From assembly GCA_028023455.1 (NCBI GenBank), contig JAQFVV010000207.1, positions 650,208 to 714,207 of the forward strand: DNA of 64,000 bases, read 5' to 3'. The notes beneath the pieces were generated by a model, which was not told the DNA's origin, did no database searches, and saw nothing but the letters and a program-made list of their open reading frames with translations. This DNA comes from Epiperipatus broadwayi. Its lineage: Eukaryota; Onychophora; Udeonychophora; Euonychophora; Peripatidae. Below, piece after piece: positions 63,823 to 64,000 of this stretch; position 1 is the stretch's first letter, and every line of letters starts with the position of its first letter. Both the position numbers and the translations under genes were made by a program.

Positions 63823-64000
63823 TGAAACAGTAAGGTCTGCTTTGCAGATCTTCATTTCACCTTTTCTCACCTATTTCCTACCTCATACCTTAGTTTGAAC
63901 CCCAATCTATCGTAGTGTGTCTGCAATACGCTTATATACCGAAAATCCCACCTAATTTTAAACCACGAGTACAATACTCATATTATGTATATATATATAT
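63823..64000 (+). mobile_element. Start of another LTR of the inner-element family, cut by window edge
   Basis: TGAAACAGTAAGGTCTGCTT onward matches 30645-30785 and 35796-35960 closely, including ACCACGAGTACAATACTCAT, which is present in the 35796 copy but not in the 30645 copy. Preceded by ATAT. Whether it is a solo LTR or part of a full element lies outside the window. Confidence 0.9.

Overview
This window looks like intergenic or intronic DNA from an animal genome, not from a bacterium or virus. It is very AT-rich, has long (TA)n arrays, no operons and no long intact host reading frame. Almost everything recognisable is a transposon in some stage of decay. The mix of RTE-type LINEs, a LINE with an RRM/CCHC ORF1, very large LTRs, and fold-back MITEs fits an invertebrate such as a mollusc. 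A cephalopod is my guess, but nothing here proves it.

Layout. 1-4997 (minus) is a LINE with a long, frameshifted ORF1 and the endonuclease part of ORF2, cut by the window edge; 5.0-5.8 kb behaves like its 5' UTR and carries two direct repeats. 6196-9233 is a diverged solo LTR in reverse orientation. 9.6-15.1 kb holds two RTE LINE fragments (the second nearly reaches the 3' end with recognisable RT), a retroposed tRNA-Gly(UCC) copy with a 15-bp target duplication, and a near-perfect 147-bp-arm hairpin. 15.1-24.6 kb is AT-rich noncoding DNA with fold-back MITEs (16.2-16.9, 20.3-21.0 kb) and a LINE 3' remnant (19.8-20.1 kb).

24722-47733 is one large composite. An outer minus-strand LTR retrotransposon has LTRs of about 4.5 kb and only a broken gag gene between them. 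Its lower-coordinate LTR was interrupted twice: by a 1580-bp insert (26971-28550, flanked by AATATT) and by a second plus-strand LTR retrotransposon (30645-39329, target duplication ACAT). The second element has about 2.6-kb LTRs, itself lacks pol, and one LTR carries a further 815-bp insert. The outer element's other LTR (43232-47733) preserves the empty sites, so the order of events can be read directly.

47.7-53.2 kb is the longest stretch without recognised repeats. It contains weak hints of a host gene: a TATA box with a downstream GTAAGT donor near 51.05 kb, and a coding-like terminal segment with a tetrabasic RRKR motif at 52.64-52.74 kb. 53.3-64 kb again holds RTE fragments (53.4-53.7, 56.0-56.5 kb), palindromes, MITEs, a short unexplained minus-strand reading frame (63553-63723), and the start of a further LTR copy of the inner-element family at 63823.

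No gene here can be assigned an intact working product. The coherent biology is retrotransposition: RTE/L1-type endonuclease-RT machinery, non-autonomous gag-only LTR elements that presumably relied on partners for pol, and short elements (tRNA retrocopy, MITEs) mobilised in trans. All boundaries and homologies were read by eye.
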